Assembly (NCBI RefSeq): GCF_021300655.1
Contig: NZ_JAJTNB010000005.1
Span: 18,054 to 82,053 of the forward strand
Direction of reading: 5' to 3'
Source of the DNA: Helicobacter kayseriensis
Lineage (GTDB): Bacteria > Campylobacterota > Campylobacteria > Campylobacterales > Helicobacteraceae
DNA: 64,000 nt
Shown: in pieces, positions 33,332-42,154 of the stretch
Layout: each line of letters opens with the position of its first letter
Numbering within the stretch: position 1 is the stretch's first letter
Program-made: the position numbers and the translations under genes
Notes under the pieces: model-generated
Database searches by the model: none
What the model saw: the letters and a program-made list of their open reading frames with translations, nothing else
Told to the model about the DNA's origin: nothing

Positions 33332-34158
33332 ATGCACTCTTTGGGGTAGATAAACCCATTGGTATTAGTTCAAATTCTTTTTTAATGCGTTTGAAGAGAA
33401 AATATGGATGGAAAAAATGCGGATATTCTGGCACGCTTGATCCCTTTGCTTCTGGGCTTTTGATTGTTGGAGTGGGGGCTTATACGAGGCTTTTTCCCTA
33501 TCTTGATAAGAGTAGGAAATCTTATCAAGCCACGCTTTGGCTAGGAGCAAAAAGTCAAAGTTTGGATATTGAACAAATCGATAAAATCGAGGATGTTCAA
33601 GAATTTTCCAAAGAGAGAATCTTGGAAGTCTTGGAAACATTGAAGGGAAATGTTTCTTATATTCCGCCTAAATTTAGTGCCAAGCATATCAATGGAATCA
33701 GAGCATATAAACTTGCAAGAGAGGGGGTAGAGTTTGAGATCAAGCAAAGCAAAATGGAAGTTTTTGATCTCAAGCTCCTTGCTTATTGTCATCCTTTTAT
33801 TTCTTTTTTTGTAAGTGTGAGTGAGGGGGGCTATGTGCGATCTTTGGGAGAGATAATTGCTAATACTTTAGGATGCATTGGGAGTTTGTCATATTTGAGA
33901 AGAGTGCAAGAGGGACCCATTGAGCTAAAGGATTCGATTAAAAAACTTGACGCTTTAGAGGCCTTAAAGCTTCCAAAACTTACTCTTGAAGGCTTTCAAG
34001 ATACGATTTTTTATGGAAAGAAGTTTTGTTTGCCTGATGAATTTTTGATCCAAAAGCATCAACCCTATTTAATCCTTTTTAAAGATTTTTTTTCTATAAT
34101 TGAATTTAATGAAAAAAAAGAAGCCCAATATTTACTGAATAGGATGCCAAGATGCTGA
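33328..34158 (+). CDS. truB: tRNA pseudouridine-55 synthase
   Basis: Makes the pseudouridine in the T-loop of all tRNAs. The catalytic Asp is in GTLDPFASGLL (near residue 38), preceded by the characteristic KPIGISSN. The 276 residues are normal for a truB with a short C-terminal domain. The start overlaps rdgB by 4 nt, and its stop overlaps csrA by 7 nt. Confidence 0.93.
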   Translation: MNALFGVDKPIGISSNSFLMRLKRKYGWKKCGYSGTLDPFASGLLIVGVGAYTRLFPYLDKSRKSYQATLWLGAKSQSLDIEQIDKIEDVQEFSKERILEVLETLKGNVSYIPPKFSAKHINGIRAYKLAREGVEFEIKQSKMEVFDLKLLAYCHPFISFFVSVSEGGYVRSLGEIIANTLGCIGSLSYLRRVQEGPIELKDSIKKLDALEALKLPKLTLEGFQDTIFYGKKFCLPDEFLIQKHQPYLILFKDFFSIIEFNEKKEAQYLLNRMPRC

Positions 34159-34382
34159 TTTTGTCACGAAGAGAAGAAGAGAGTATTGTCATTGGGGATG
34201 ATATTGTTGTGAAGGTTGTTTCTATTGATAAGGGAAGCGTCAAACTTGGCTTTGAAGCCCCTCCTCACAAAGTGATTTTGCGATCTGAGCTCAAAGAAGC
34301 TGTTGCCAAACAAAACAAGCAAGCTCTCATTCTCCCAAGTGGGGGGCAACTTGAAGATATTTCTAAGCATTTTAAGCCATGA
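34152..34382 (+). CDS. csrA: carbon storage regulator CsrA
   Basis: A small dimeric RNA-binding protein that represses translation by covering GGA-containing leaders. The 76 residues open MLILSRREEESIVIGDD and keep the RNA-binding LRSEL segment, with a longer C-terminal tail than in E. coli. In Campylobacterota CsrA is antagonised by FliW, which is encoded at 60162-60563 in this window, and it controls flagellin synthesis. It is buried in a translationally coupled set (truB-csrA-ispE), so its level is probably set with these housekeeping genes. Confidence 0.95.
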   Translation: MLILSRREEESIVIGDDIVVKVVSIDKGSVKLGFEAPPHKVILRSELKEAVAKQNKQALILPSGGQLEDISKHFKP

Positions 34383-35146
34383 AGGTTTTCCCAAAAATTA
34401 ATATTTTTTTAAATGTTTTGCCTCTCAAGGAGGGGATGCATCCTCTTTTTTCACGCTTTGTTCTTGCATATGGAGATCTTTATGATGAGATGGAGATTTC
34501 TTTTGATGCGGTTAAGCAGTTTGAGATTGTTGGGAATTTTGATTTTCCCTTAGAGAAAAATCTTGTTTTTAAGGCCAAAGAGGCTTTAAGGATGGCTTTT
34601 CCTCAATATGCAGAAGAATTAGAAGGGATAAGAGTTGAGATTTTAAAAAACATTCCTCAAGGTGCTGGACTTGGGGGAGGGAGTGCCAATGCTGGAGTGT
34701 TCTTGCGTGAAGTGGGCAAAAGGCTAGGAATCTCACAAGAAAACTTGTTGCAAATCGCGTCCAAGGTCGGATCAGATGTTGCATTTTTTGTCAGTGGGTA
34801 TGAGAGTGCAAATGTGAGTGGAGTGGGAGAGGTGATTCAGGAATTTGTTGAACCAAGTCATTATGTTTATGAAATTTTTACTCCTCCCTTTGCGTGTGAT
34901 ACCAAAGGAGTGTATCAAGCTTTTGATGAGTGTGCGTTGCCTTTGCAGATCAAATTGGATTTTTTGAATCTTTCAAGTATTGATTTATTGTGTCGCTATA
35001 GTTTGGAAGAACTCAATGATCTTTATCTTCCTGCATGCAAAATATACCCTCAACTTCTTGAGGTTGCCCAAGATTTGGGGGAGGGATGGTTTTTTAGTGG
35101 GAGTGGAAGTAGTTTTTTTAGAATCAAAGGAATAAAAGAGAGATGA
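34379..35146 (+). CDS. ispE: 4-diphosphocytidyl-2-C-methyl-D-erythritol kinase
   Basis: A GHMP-family kinase of the MEP pathway to isoprenoids. The ATP-binding motif is [15 protein letters not shown] (near 92), with [11 protein letters not shown] at the N-terminus and SGSGSSFF near the C-terminus. The 255 residues are typical of Helicobacter, shorter than E. coli (283). It overlaps csrA by 4 nt (ATGA) and smpB by 4 nt. In H. pylori the order csrA-ispE-smpB is the same. Confidence 0.94.
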   Translation: MKVFPKINIFLNVLPLKEGMHPLFSRFVLAYGDLYDEMEISFDAVKQFEIVGNFDFPLEKNLVFKAKEALRMAFPQYAEELEGIRVEILKNIPQGAGLGGGSANAGVFLREVGKRLGISQENLLQIASKVGSDVAFFVSGYESANVSGVGEVIQEFVEPSHYVYEIFTPPFACDTKGVYQAFDECALPLQIKLDFLNLSSIDLLCRYSLEELNDLYLPACKIYPQLLEVAQDLGEGWFFSGSGSSFFRIKGIKER

Positions 35147-35592
35147 AAGTTGTCGCTAAAAACAAAAAAGCTTTGTTTGATTTTCATATTTTGGAGAAGT
35201 ATGAAGCAGGTATTGAGCTAAAGGGTTCAGAGGTAAAATCCCTTCGAGCTGGACGCGCAAATCTTAAAGATAGTTTTATTAAAATCATCAAAGGAGAAGC
35301 GTTTTTGTTTCATGTGCATATTTCCTATCTTGAAACTACGCATAGTTATTATAAGCCCAATGAAAGGCGTGAGCGAAGATTGCTTTTGCATCGCAAACAG
35401 ATTGATAAGCTTTTTGGGAAGGTTTCTCAAGAGGGATTAACCATCGTCCCTTTAATGCTTTATTTTAATCGATCCAATCGAGCAAAGCTTGAGATTGCTC
35501 TTGCAAAAGGAAAGAATCTGCACGATAAACGCGAAACCTTAAAAAGAAGGATTTTAGATCGCGAAGCACGAAGCGCTTTGAAAGATTATTAA
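35143..35592 (+). CDS. smpB: tmRNA-binding protein SmpB
   Basis: Brings tmRNA to stalled ribosomes for trans-translation. The 149 residues carry the family's [21 protein letters not shown] segment (positions 26-46) and a basic C-terminal tail ([14 protein letters not shown]). The start overlaps ispE as ATGA. The tmRNA gene itself is not in the window. Confidence 0.96.
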   Translation: MKVVAKNKKALFDFHILEKYEAGIELKGSEVKSLRAGRANLKDSFIKIIKGEAFLFHVHISYLETTHSYYKPNERRERRLLLHRKQIDKLFGKVSQEGLTIVPLMLYFNRSNRAKLEIALAKGKNLHDKRETLKRRILDREARSALKDY

Positions 35593-35605
35593 GTAAGGAA
35601 AGAAA

Positions 35606-36025
35606 ATGCGAGAAATGATTGATTATGGAGTGCTTGGATTTCTGCTTTTTTTGAGTGTTGTTGTGGTGAGTATTGCTTTGGAGCGAATTTGGTTTTATGC
35701 AACGATGAGAGTGACTGATTATGCAGATAAGAGACTTTTGGAGATTGATTTACATAAACGCTTGACCTTGATTGCAACAATTGGATCAAATGCCCCCTAT
35801 GTTGGTCTTTTGGGGACTGTTGCTGGAATCATGGTGACTTTCTCTGAGCTTGGAAGTGGTACAGATACTCAAAATATTATGGTCGGATTATCTTTGGCGC
35901 TTAAAGCAACCGCTGCTGGATTGCTTGTTGCTATCCCTTCAATCGTGTCTTATAATCTTCTTGTGCGAAAGGCTGAAGTGATTTTGACAAAATGGGACAT
36001 CGAACACAAACCCCTTGGAGATTAA
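35606..36025 (+). CDS. exbB: ExbB-type energiser protein
   Basis: With ExbD it forms the proton-motive-force motor that energises TonB-dependent uptake at the outer membrane. The 139 residues correspond to the short Helicobacter ExbB: one N-terminal helix (about 6-27) and two later helices in the conserved MotA/TolQ/ExbB core (VGLLGTVAGIMVTF, then LSLALKATAAGLLVAIPS). AAGGA precedes the ATG. exbD follows after one base. No TonB gene is adjacent. Confidence 0.92.
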   Translation: MREMIDYGVLGFLLFLSVVVVSIALERIWFYATMRVTDYADKRLLEIDLHKRLTLIATIGSNAPYVGLLGTVAGIMVTFSELGSGTDTQNIMVGLSLALKATAAGLLVAIPSIVSYNLLVRKAEVILTKWDIEHKPLGD

Positions 36026-36026
36026 G

Positions 36027-36410
36027 ATGAAAAAAATGGATTCTATGAATCTTGTTCCATTTATCGATATTATGCTTGTTTTGCTTGTGATTGTTTTGAC
36101 TTCAGCAACTTTTATCAATACTTCCAAAGTCCCTATTGATATTCCTCAATCTCAAGAAGAAGGACAAGGGAACAAAGAGATTGATCAAAAAGAGGTGATT
36201 GTCTCAATTGATAAAAATGGAAAGTTTTTTTTGGGTGATGAGCTTGTGAGCTTTTCGACTCTTAGCGCACGCATAGCAAGTATGGATAAAAAAACACATA
36301 TTATTCTTAAAGGTGATCGTAAAAGTCAATTTGATGCATTTGTTCAAGTTATGCAGATGTTCCAAAAAAATAAAATGAATAATGTCTATATTTTGGTGCA
36401 AGAAAAATGA
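36027..36410 (+). CDS. exbD: ExbD-type energiser protein
   Basis: Partner of ExbB in the TonB energising complex. The 127 residues have one N-terminal helix carrying the essential Asp (MNLVPFIDIMLVLLVIVL) and a periplasmic domain. The ATG at 36027 follows TTGGAG by 6 nt; a reading from 36015 adds four residues inside exbB. It ends the exbBD pair, before rpmH. Confidence 0.92.
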   Translation: MKKMDSMNLVPFIDIMLVLLVIVLTSATFINTSKVPIDIPQSQEEGQGNKEIDQKEVIVSIDKNGKFFLGDELVSFSTLSARIASMDKKTHIILKGDRKSQFDAFVQVMQMFQKNKMNNVYILVQEK

Positions 36411-36434
36411 AAAAATCTCCCAAAACAAAGGCAT

Positions 36435-36452
36435 AATTACACTTTTGTAATT
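36435..36452 (+). other. AT-rich dyad in the exbD/rpmH spacer
   Basis: AATTACA and TGTAATT form a perfect 7-bp dyad with a 4-nt centre (CTTT), 24 bases after exbD and 24 bases before the rpmH ATG. It could be a weak terminator, a regulatory site or part of the rpmH promoter; I cannot decide between them. Confidence 0.35.
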
Positions 36453-36476
36453 TAAGTAATCTGTAAAGGATCTAGA

Positions 36477-36611
36477 ATGAAAAGGACTTATCAACCTCAC
36501 AATACTCCACGCAAAAGAACGCATGGGTTTCGTGTTAGAATGAAAACAAAGAATGGTCGCAAAGTGATCAATGCAAGAAGAGCGAAAGGAAGAAAGAGAC
36601 TCTCTGTGTAA
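36477..36611 (+). CDS. rpmH: 50S ribosomal protein L34
   Basis: The 44-residue basic protein begins [18 protein letters not shown] and ends GRKRLSV, which is L34 and is almost identical to the H. pylori protein as I recall it. AAGGA lies 6 nt before the ATG. As in most bacteria, it stands directly before rnpA. Confidence 0.97.
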   Translation: MKRTYQPHNTPRKRTHGFRVRMKTKNGRKVINARRAKGRKRLSV

Positions 36612-36617
36612 GTTTTG

Positions 36618-37001
36618 ATGAAAACCCTAAAGAACAAAGCAGAGTTTGATCTTGTATATAAAAACGGCAAAAGATACGATAGGGGGTGCTTTCGTGTATA
36701 TATCTTATTATTTTCACATTCTTCCCTAGGAGAGCGTCGACTTTCCTTTAAAGAAAGATCAGCGCTTTCTCATTTTATTTCTCAAAAGCAAAATTTTTAT
36801 TTTGGGCTGAGTGTTTCAAAAAAGGTTGGAAATGCCCCAGTACGCAATAAAATCAAGAGATGGTTTCGCGCTTTTTGTCGCAATTATGAATCATTGCTTG
36901 AGGGGAGGGCAATGATTTTTGTCGCCAAAGACTTTCAATCTATGGAATATGCATTGATTCAGGAAGAAATGTTGAAAATTTTAAATAAAAGTTGTGCTTA
37001 A
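36618..37001 (+). CDS. rnpA: ribonuclease P protein component
   Basis: The protein subunit of RNase P, which matures tRNA 5' ends. The 127 residues carry FGLSVSKKVGNAPVRNKIKR, with the RNR-type RNA-binding motif. It starts 6 bases after rpmH with no strong ribosome binding site, so it is probably translated by coupling. Its TAA overlaps the yidD ATG by one base. Confidence 0.94.
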   Translation: MKTLKNKAEFDLVYKNGKRYDRGCFRVYILLFSHSSLGERRLSFKERSALSHFISQKQNFYFGLSVSKKVGNAPVRNKIKRWFRAFCRNYESLLEGRAMIFVAKDFQSMEYALIQEEMLKILNKSCA

Positions 37002-37348
37002 TGGTGAGACAGTTATTTATTTTGATGATTGAATTTTATCGTCGATATGTTTCGCCACTCAAGCGTCCAAGCTGTCGTTTTTATCCTAGTTGTTCAAGTT
37101 ACTCCCTAATGCTTTTTCGATTAACTCATCCGCTTTATGCTGTAATTTTTTCTATAATTAGAGTTTTGAAGTGCAACCCATGGGTAAAAGGAGGGTATGA
37201 CTATCCTTTGGTGCGAGTGAAAATCTCAGGGTTAGAGTATCGTATTGTGCGATGTTCTTACTGGATAGTTCCTAAGCAGGGCATCAAAATACCTTTTTGT
37301 ATTACAAAGCCAATTTATTTGTGGGCATATATTTTATTGAAGGATTAG
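37001..37348 (+). CDS. yidD: membrane protein insertion efficiency factor YidD
   Basis: A small amphipathic membrane-associated protein that assists YidC-dependent insertion. The family motif with its cysteines is clear: CRFYPSCSSYSLM and later NPWVKGGYDYP. The 115 residues include an extra C-terminal segment of about 40 that is absent from E. coli YidD (85). It sits between rnpA and yidC, the conserved location. Confidence 0.92.
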   Translation: MVRQLFILMIEFYRRYVSPLKRPSCRFYPSCSSYSLMLFRLTHPLYAVIFSIIRVLKCNPWVKGGYDYPLVRVKISGLEYRIVRCSYWIVPKQGIKIPFCITKPIYLWAYILLKD

Positions 37349-37350
37349 CA

Positions 37351-38964
37351 ATGCAACCGCAAAATCAAAATGTTTTTTCATTTTCAAAAATACTTTTTGC
37401 TGGAGTTTTGACGCTTGTTTTTTTAAGTGTTTATACTTACTTTTTTCCTCAAAAGCCACAACAAGAAAATCAAATACAACAAACCCAACAAGAAAAATCT
37501 GCCCCCAATCTTTCTGGATCCAATGTAGCGCAATCAAAGCAGGTTGATAGTGAAGAGATTCTTGCAAGAATTGAGGCGAAAGATTTTGATCTAGAAATTG
37601 ATACTTTGGGGCGTATCCGACAGGTTTTCCTTAAAGATCAAAAATTTATCTCTCAGCCTCAAGAAAGTATTTTTGCAAAAATATTTGGACACAAACAAAA
37701 GGAAGAGACAAAAATATCTTTGCCTTTATTGGATGAAAAATCAATTCGTCCTCTTGAAATACGCTTTGCAGATTCATCTTTAAATCAAAAAGCTTTCAAT
37801 ACGCCCTATGTGGCAAATCAAAAGGTATTTAAACTAGAAGATCAACCCCTTGAGGTTGTTTTGACTCAAACATTGGGTGATTTTATTATCAAAAAGATTT
37901 TGACCATTAAGCCAGATTTGAGCTATACGCTTGAGATACAGACAAGCGATTCAAATCAAGAATTTTTTCTTACCAATGGTGCAAGACCCATAGCTGATTC
38001 TGATCGATATGCCTTCTTAGGAACAATTATTTCGGATAAAAATGGAAGACTTGAGAATCTTGAAGAGGGAGATATAGAGGGGATTCAAAAGTATAGCTCT
38101 TCAGTCTTTTTTGCAAGTGTTGATCGCTACTTTGCAAGTGTTTTATTTGATCGCCAAAACACCTTAGAGGTTGTTGTAGATGGCAAGATTGAGGCTAAAA
38201 ATCCTATCGCTTTTGCTCACCTTAAGGGGAATGCGAAGTTAGAGGGGTATATCGGAGCAAAGAACTACCAAGAGCTTAAAGCTTTATATGCTCCATTGGG
38301 TGATGTGGTTGAATATGGGTTGATTACTTTTTTTGCTAAACCTTTGTTTTTGCTTTTGGAAATGATTTATGAGTTTTGTGGAAATTGGGGTTGGGCTATT
38401 GTGCTTTTGACAATTATTGTGCGTTTGGTGCTTTTCCCTTTGAGCTATAAGGGAATGATGGGGATGCAAAAACTCAAAGAGTTAGCTCCAGAAATGAAAG
38501 AAATCCAAGCAAAATACAAAAGCGATCCTCAAAAGATGCAAAAGCATATGATGGATCTTTATCGAAAGCACGGGGCCAATCCACTAGGAGGATGCTTGCC
38601 ACTTTTGCTTCAGATTCCTGTTTTCTTTGCAATCTATAAAGTGCTTTATTGTGCAGTAGAACTTAAGTCTGCGCCTTGGATTTTGTGGATCATTGATCTT
38701 TCTGCAATTGATCCTTATTATGTGCTTCCTGTGATTATGGGGGTTACGATGTATATTTCTCAGATTCTAACCCCATCTAATTTCACAGACCCAATGCAAG
38801 AAAAAGTCTTTAAGATGCTTCCGCTTTTCTTTACTTTCTTCTTTATTATTTTCCCATTCCCAGCAGGACTTGTTTTGTATTGGAGTGTTAATAATGTGAT
38901 TTCTATTTTCCAACAAATCTTGATTAATAAAATTGTTGCAAAACAAAAAGAGGCAAAGCAATGA
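37351..38964 (+). CDS. yidC: membrane protein insertase YidC
   Basis: Inserts and folds inner membrane proteins, alone or with SecYEG. The 537 residues have an N-terminal signal-anchor helix (about 12-32), a large periplasmic beta domain (about 50-325), and the conserved five-helix core (WGWAIVLLTIIVRLVLFPL near 350, then GGCLPLLLQIPVFFAIYKV). The catalytic-groove Arg is in the first of these. The ATG at 37351 follows AAGGA; a longer reading overlaps yidD without homology. It overlaps jag as ATGA. Confidence 0.95.
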   Translation: MQPQNQNVFSFSKILFAGVLTLVFLSVYTYFFPQKPQQENQIQQTQQEKSAPNLSGSNVAQSKQVDSEEILARIEAKDFDLEIDTLGRIRQVFLKDQKFISQPQESIFAKIFGHKQKEETKISLPLLDEKSIRPLEIRFADSSLNQKAFNTPYVANQKVFKLEDQPLEVVLTQTLGDFIIKKILTIKPDLSYTLEIQTSDSNQEFFLTNGARPIADSDRYAFLGTIISDKNGRLENLEEGDIEGIQKYSSSVFFASVDRYFASVLFDRQNTLEVVVDGKIEAKNPIAFAHLKGNAKLEGYIGAKNYQELKALYAPLGDVVEYGLITFFAKPLFLLLEMIYEFCGNWGWAIVLLTIIVRLVLFPLSYKGMMGMQKLKELAPEMKEIQAKYKSDPQKMQKHMMDLYRKHGANPLGGCLPLLLQIPVFFAIYKVLYCAVELKSAPWILWIIDLSAIDPYYVLPVIMGVTMYISQILTPSNFTDPMQEKVFKMLPLFFTFFFIIFPFPAGLVLYWSVNNVISIFQQILINKIVAKQKEAKQ

Positions 38965-39644
38965 AGAAATTTGTAGGTTCTTCAATCCAAGAAGCTTTGC
39001 ATCAAGCCTTGTGTGAATTCTCCTGTGCTCCCAATGAATTGGAGTATGAGGTTGTTTTATCCCCAAGGAGAGGTATTTTGGGTTTTTTAAAAAGAGATGC
39101 GATTATCTTGGCGCAGAAAAAATCTTCAAATGGAGGTCAAGATAGCTACTCTCAGATTCAAAATAATTTTTTTCAAGATAAGCCCTCCGCTCAAGATATT
39201 GGCGATCAAATTGCTCGAGAAATTAAAGAGCTTTTCAGTCACTTGCCCTATGAGATTGATCAGATTAAAGCAAAAGTACATGGAAGAGAATTTGTTTTTG
39301 TTGAATTTAATGGGGTTGATTGTGGGTTGCTGATCGGAGAGAAGGGTTACCGCTATCACGCTATTTATCATCTACTATCGGCTTGGATCAAAAAAGAGTA
39401 TGGAATGAATCTGCGTCTTGAAATTGCGGATTTTTTGAAAAATAAAGAAAAAAAAGTGGAAGAGTATCTTGAAGAGTATTATGACAAAATCATTTCAAGG
39501 ACTTTTTTCCAAACTCAAGCATTTGATTCTCTAAGTGCAAGCATCGCCCTTAAGCGTTTTAGGGAAACAATTCCTGATAAATATATTGTGATGAAGCAAA
39601 TTTCAGAGAATGAAAGTGTGATTGTTGTGAATGATTTCAGATAA
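38961..39644 (+). CDS. jag: Jag/KhpB RNA-binding protein
   Basis: The 227 residues have three parts: an N-terminal Jag_N domain (SSIQEALHQALCEF, then RRGILGFLKRDA), a KH-like middle with GLLIGEKGYRYHAIYHLL (a variant GxxG loop), and a C-terminal R3H domain. KhpB proteins bind many RNAs and influence division and cell wall synthesis. It overlaps yidC by 4 nt and mnmE by 14 nt. Confidence 0.9.
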   Translation: MKKFVGSSIQEALHQALCEFSCAPNELEYEVVLSPRRGILGFLKRDAIILAQKKSSNGGQDSYSQIQNNFFQDKPSAQDIGDQIAREIKELFSHLPYEIDQIKAKVHGREFVFVEFNGVDCGLLIGEKGYRYHAIYHLLSAWIKKEYGMNLRLEIADFLKNKEKKVEEYLEEYYDKIISRTFFQTQAFDSLSASIALKRFRETIPDKYIVMKQISENESVIVVNDFR

Positions 39645-40977
39645 TTCTACTATTTCTGCAATTTCTACTCCCTTGGGGGGAGGGGCAATGGCTGTGGTGA
39701 GATTGAGTGGGAAAGATGCCCTTCAGATCACACAAAAGCTCACACAAAAAGAAACTTTTTCACCCCGTTATGCCACACTTTGTCGTGTTTATGATGCAGG
39801 CGATGTGCTTGATGAAGTGATTGTGATTTATTTTAAAGCTCCTCATAGTTATACGCGCGAAGATGTTTGTGAGATCCAGTGTCATGGTGGAAGTGTGATT
39901 GCACGCAGGATCTTGGATCTAACCTTGGAGCATGGAGCAAGGTTGGCCCAAAATGGAGAGTTTACAAAAAGAGCTTTTTTAAATGGTCGGATTGATCTTT
40001 CACAAGCTCAAGCGATTGCTCAAATGATTGAAGCCAAAAGCCTCAAGGCTCAAAAAACTCTTGCACGCCATTTATGTGGAGAGTTGAGTGAATTTGTCCA
40101 GAATGCGCGTGATCTTTTGTATGAAGCTTTGGCTTATAGTGAGGTGATGATTGATTATAGTGATGAAGATTTGCCTCAGGATTTGATTGAGAAGCTGATG
40201 CAAAAAATTGATCTAGTTTTGGGGCGATTAGAAAAGATTTTGAAGCACTCTATTGCAAGAAATGGAATCTTGGAGGGGTTTAGGCTGAGTATTGTGGGGA
40301 AGCCCAATGTTGGAAAAAGTTCATTGCTCAATGCATTCTTGATGCAGGAAAGGGCGATTGTGAGTGATGTGGCAGGGACGACGCGAGATAGGATTGAGGA
40401 GAGCTTTCATATCGCTGGGGTGTATGTCAAAATCATTGATACTGCAGGCATTAGAGAATCAAAAGATAGAATTGAGCAAATTGGGATTGAAAGAAGCAAG
40501 GAAGCTATGAGAGAAAGTGATGTGATTTTGGCGCTTTTTGATGCTTCAAGAGAATGGGAGAAGGAAGATGAGGAGATTTTGAATCTACTTAGAGAGGAGA
40601 AAGACAAGAAAATCATTGTATTGCTTAATAAAAATGATTTGCCCAGACAGATCGATCAAGATCAACTCAAAGAGTTTTCTCCCATCGCTTTAAGTGCCAA
40701 AGAAAAAGAGATCGATTCTGTTTTGGAGGCATTGGAGAAGGTTTTGAATGAAGAAGAAAGTGATGATGTGATGCTTTCAAGTGCCAATCAAATCAAAAGT
40801 GTCCAAGATTCTATTGAGTCTTTAAGACAGGCAAAGCTTGAGCTTGCAAATGGAGTGCTAGAGCTCTTTTCTTATAATCTCAAAGATGCGATTTGCTCTA
40901 TCGGGGCGATTACTCAACCCTATGAAAGTGCTGAATTGCTAGATAAGATGTTTGGTGAGTTTTGTTTGGGGAAATAA
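39631..40977 (+). CDS. mnmE: tRNA modification GTPase MnmE
   Basis: With MnmG it installs the cmnm5/nm5 group on the wobble uridine of tRNAs. The 448 residues show an N-terminal folate-binding domain (STPLGGGAMAVVRLSG), a helical domain, the inserted G domain (GKPNVGKSSLLN near 218, DVAGTTRD, DTAG, NKND), and the C-terminal catalytic Cys in FCLGK. This is the last gene of the coupled run from rdgB. Confidence 0.96.
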   Translation: MISDNSTISAISTPLGGGAMAVVRLSGKDALQITQKLTQKETFSPRYATLCRVYDAGDVLDEVIVIYFKAPHSYTREDVCEIQCHGGSVIARRILDLTLEHGARLAQNGEFTKRAFLNGRIDLSQAQAIAQMIEAKSLKAQKTLARHLCGELSEFVQNARDLLYEALAYSEVMIDYSDEDLPQDLIEKLMQKIDLVLGRLEKILKHSIARNGILEGFRLSIVGKPNVGKSSLLNAFLMQERAIVSDVAGTTRDRIEESFHIAGVYVKIIDTAGIRESKDRIEQIGIERSKEAMRESDVILALFDASREWEKEDEEILNLLREEKDKKIIVLLNKNDLPRQIDQDQLKEFSPIALSAKEKEIDSVLEALEKVLNEEESDDVMLSSANQIKSVQDSIESLRQAKLELANGVLELFSYNLKDAICSIGAITQPYESAELLDKMFGEFCLGK

Positions 40978-41032
40978 GGGGATAGGGCGTTTTTTGAGAT
41001 GAAACATTAAAAGATTAAAAGATGATAAGAGA

Positions 41033-41116
41033 ATGCAAGAGTTGGGCTTTGCTGCAGAAGGCTTGTTTGTGTTGGGAAGATTAATGCGGAATCCTTTAGA
41101 TTGTAGATTTGTGTAA
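41033..41116 (+). other. 27-codon open reading frame of unknown status
   Basis: Reads MQELGFAAEGLFVLGRLM followed by nine more residues to a TAA, between mnmE and the PLP enzyme gene. It has no clear ribosome binding site. It could be a small peptide, a decayed gene remnant or chance. Confidence 0.25.
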
Positions 41117-41155
41117 GCTTTAGGAATTTTGTGTGAAAAGTTGAGGAGGGGGCTC

Positions 41156-42019
41156 GTGTTGAGTTATATTGCTACACCTTTAGAGAAGAAAAGATTCTTG
41201 GGGCGAGAGATTTATATCAAACGTGATGATTTACTTCATCCATATTTTAGTGGAAACAAGGCTAGGAAATTTTTTTCTCTGCTTGCTCAAAATCTTCAGG
41301 GCAAGATTCTTATCAGTTATGGAGGCAATCAAAGTAATGCTTTGATGAGTTTATCAGCGCTTTGCGAGATAAAAGATTGCACGCTGATTTATTTTACTCC
41401 CCCATTTTCAGAGGCTCTTATTCAAGAGATGAAAGGAAACTTTGCTTTTGCACAAAATACAAAAAGAGTGCGTTTTGTGCAAACTTCCTTTCCTCAAGAA
41501 GAAGCGCTTTCATATCATGATCAAAATTTAGAAAGTGTGTTTATCCCTCAGGGTGGGAGTGTGGAGCTGGCAATGAAGGGGATGAGAATCTTATCAGATG
41601 AGCTTAAAATGCAAACTTGCCATTTGCATCATCCTGTATTTTTTTACTCAAGTGGTATTGGCACAGCATCCTTGGCACTAGCTCAATATGATTTAGATGT
41701 TTATACGGCTTTGGGGGCTGGGAAAATGGAGCAACTCCAAAGATATTTTTCTCCTTATTCTAAAAGGCCAAATATTTTGGAAACTGTGTTTTATACACCT
41801 TTTGGAAAGCCTCATCAAGAGATTCGGAATATCTATCAAGAGTGGTTGAAAGTAGGGGTTGAGTTTGATTTGCTCTATGATTGTCCATTGTGGATAAATA
41901 TCTTGGGTAATGTAAAAAAATTTGAGGAGAGAGATTTGGTATTTATCCACTCTGGGGGAACTTTTGGAAACATAACACAACAAAAGAGATATAAAAGCTC
42001 CCTCAAAAGAGGGAGATAG
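41156..42019 (+). CDS. PLP-dependent ACC deaminase / D-cysteine desulfhydrase family
   Basis: A fold-type II PLP enzyme of 287 residues. The lysine-bearing segment IKRDDLLHPYFSGNKARK (near 20-37) and SYGGNQSNALMSL match the ACC deaminase/D-cysteine desulfhydrase family; IHSGGTFG is the late conserved glycine loop. Such proteins in enteric bacteria usually desulfhydrate D-cysteine; the substrate here is uncertain. I chose the GTG at 41156, 6 nt after GAGGAGG; a TTG one codon later is also possible. Its last codons form part of a hairpin. Confidence 0.82.
   Translation: MLSYIATPLEKKRFLGREIYIKRDDLLHPYFSGNKARKFFSLLAQNLQGKILISYGGNQSNALMSLSALCEIKDCTLIYFTPPFSEALIQEMKGNFAFAQNTKRVRFVQTSFPQEEALSYHDQNLESVFIPQGGSVELAMKGMRILSDELKMQTCHLHHPVFFYSSGIGTASLALAQYDLDVYTALGAGKMEQLQRYFSPYSKRPNILETVFYTPFGKPHQEIRNIYQEWLKVGVEFDLLYDCPLWINILGNVKKFEERDLVFIHSGGTFGNITQQKRYKSSLKRGR
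41998..42015 (+). terminator. hairpin at the 3' end of the PLP enzyme gene
   Basis: CTCCCTC / GAGGGAG with an AAAA loop, a 7-bp GC-rich stem inside the last codons of the gene. No T-run follows immediately, though CTTTTTCTTTTTG lies 14 bases on. Confidence 0.5.
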
Positions 42020-42060
42020 GCACGAAACTTTTTCTTTTTGGAGGGATAGAAAAAGATTTT

Positions 42061-42084
42061 TAGAGTCTCTTGGGAGAGACTCTA
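42061..42084. repeat. 10-bp hairpin, repeat module
   Basis: TAGAGTCTCT / AGAGACTCTA with a TGGG loop, perfect, followed directly by TGAAATCTTT. The same order, hairpin then ATGAAATCTTT, is found at 63950-63987. Confidence 0.7.
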
Positions 42085-42101
42085 TGAAATCTTTGTGTTC
42101 T

Positions 42102-42111
42102 CCCCCCCCCC
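42102..42111. repeat. C10 homopolymer tract
   Basis: Ten consecutive cytosines, long enough to slip in Helicobacter. It lies in the 339-base gap, about 250 bases before the next start codon. On the plus strand it falls inside a 14-codon frame (MKSLCSPPPPLLII); no larger gene reads through it. Confidence 0.8.
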
Positions 42112-42154
42112 TCTTTTGATTATTTAGGAAACACACTTATGAAAAACACTCTAT

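Noticed and set aside
41693..42136. 147-codon minus-strand frame running through the C10 tract, starting MCFLNNQKRGGG
   Set aside because: Most of it is antisense to the PLP enzyme gene, it has no ribosome binding site, and its composition is not protein-like. It remains only a formal candidate for a phase-variable gene.
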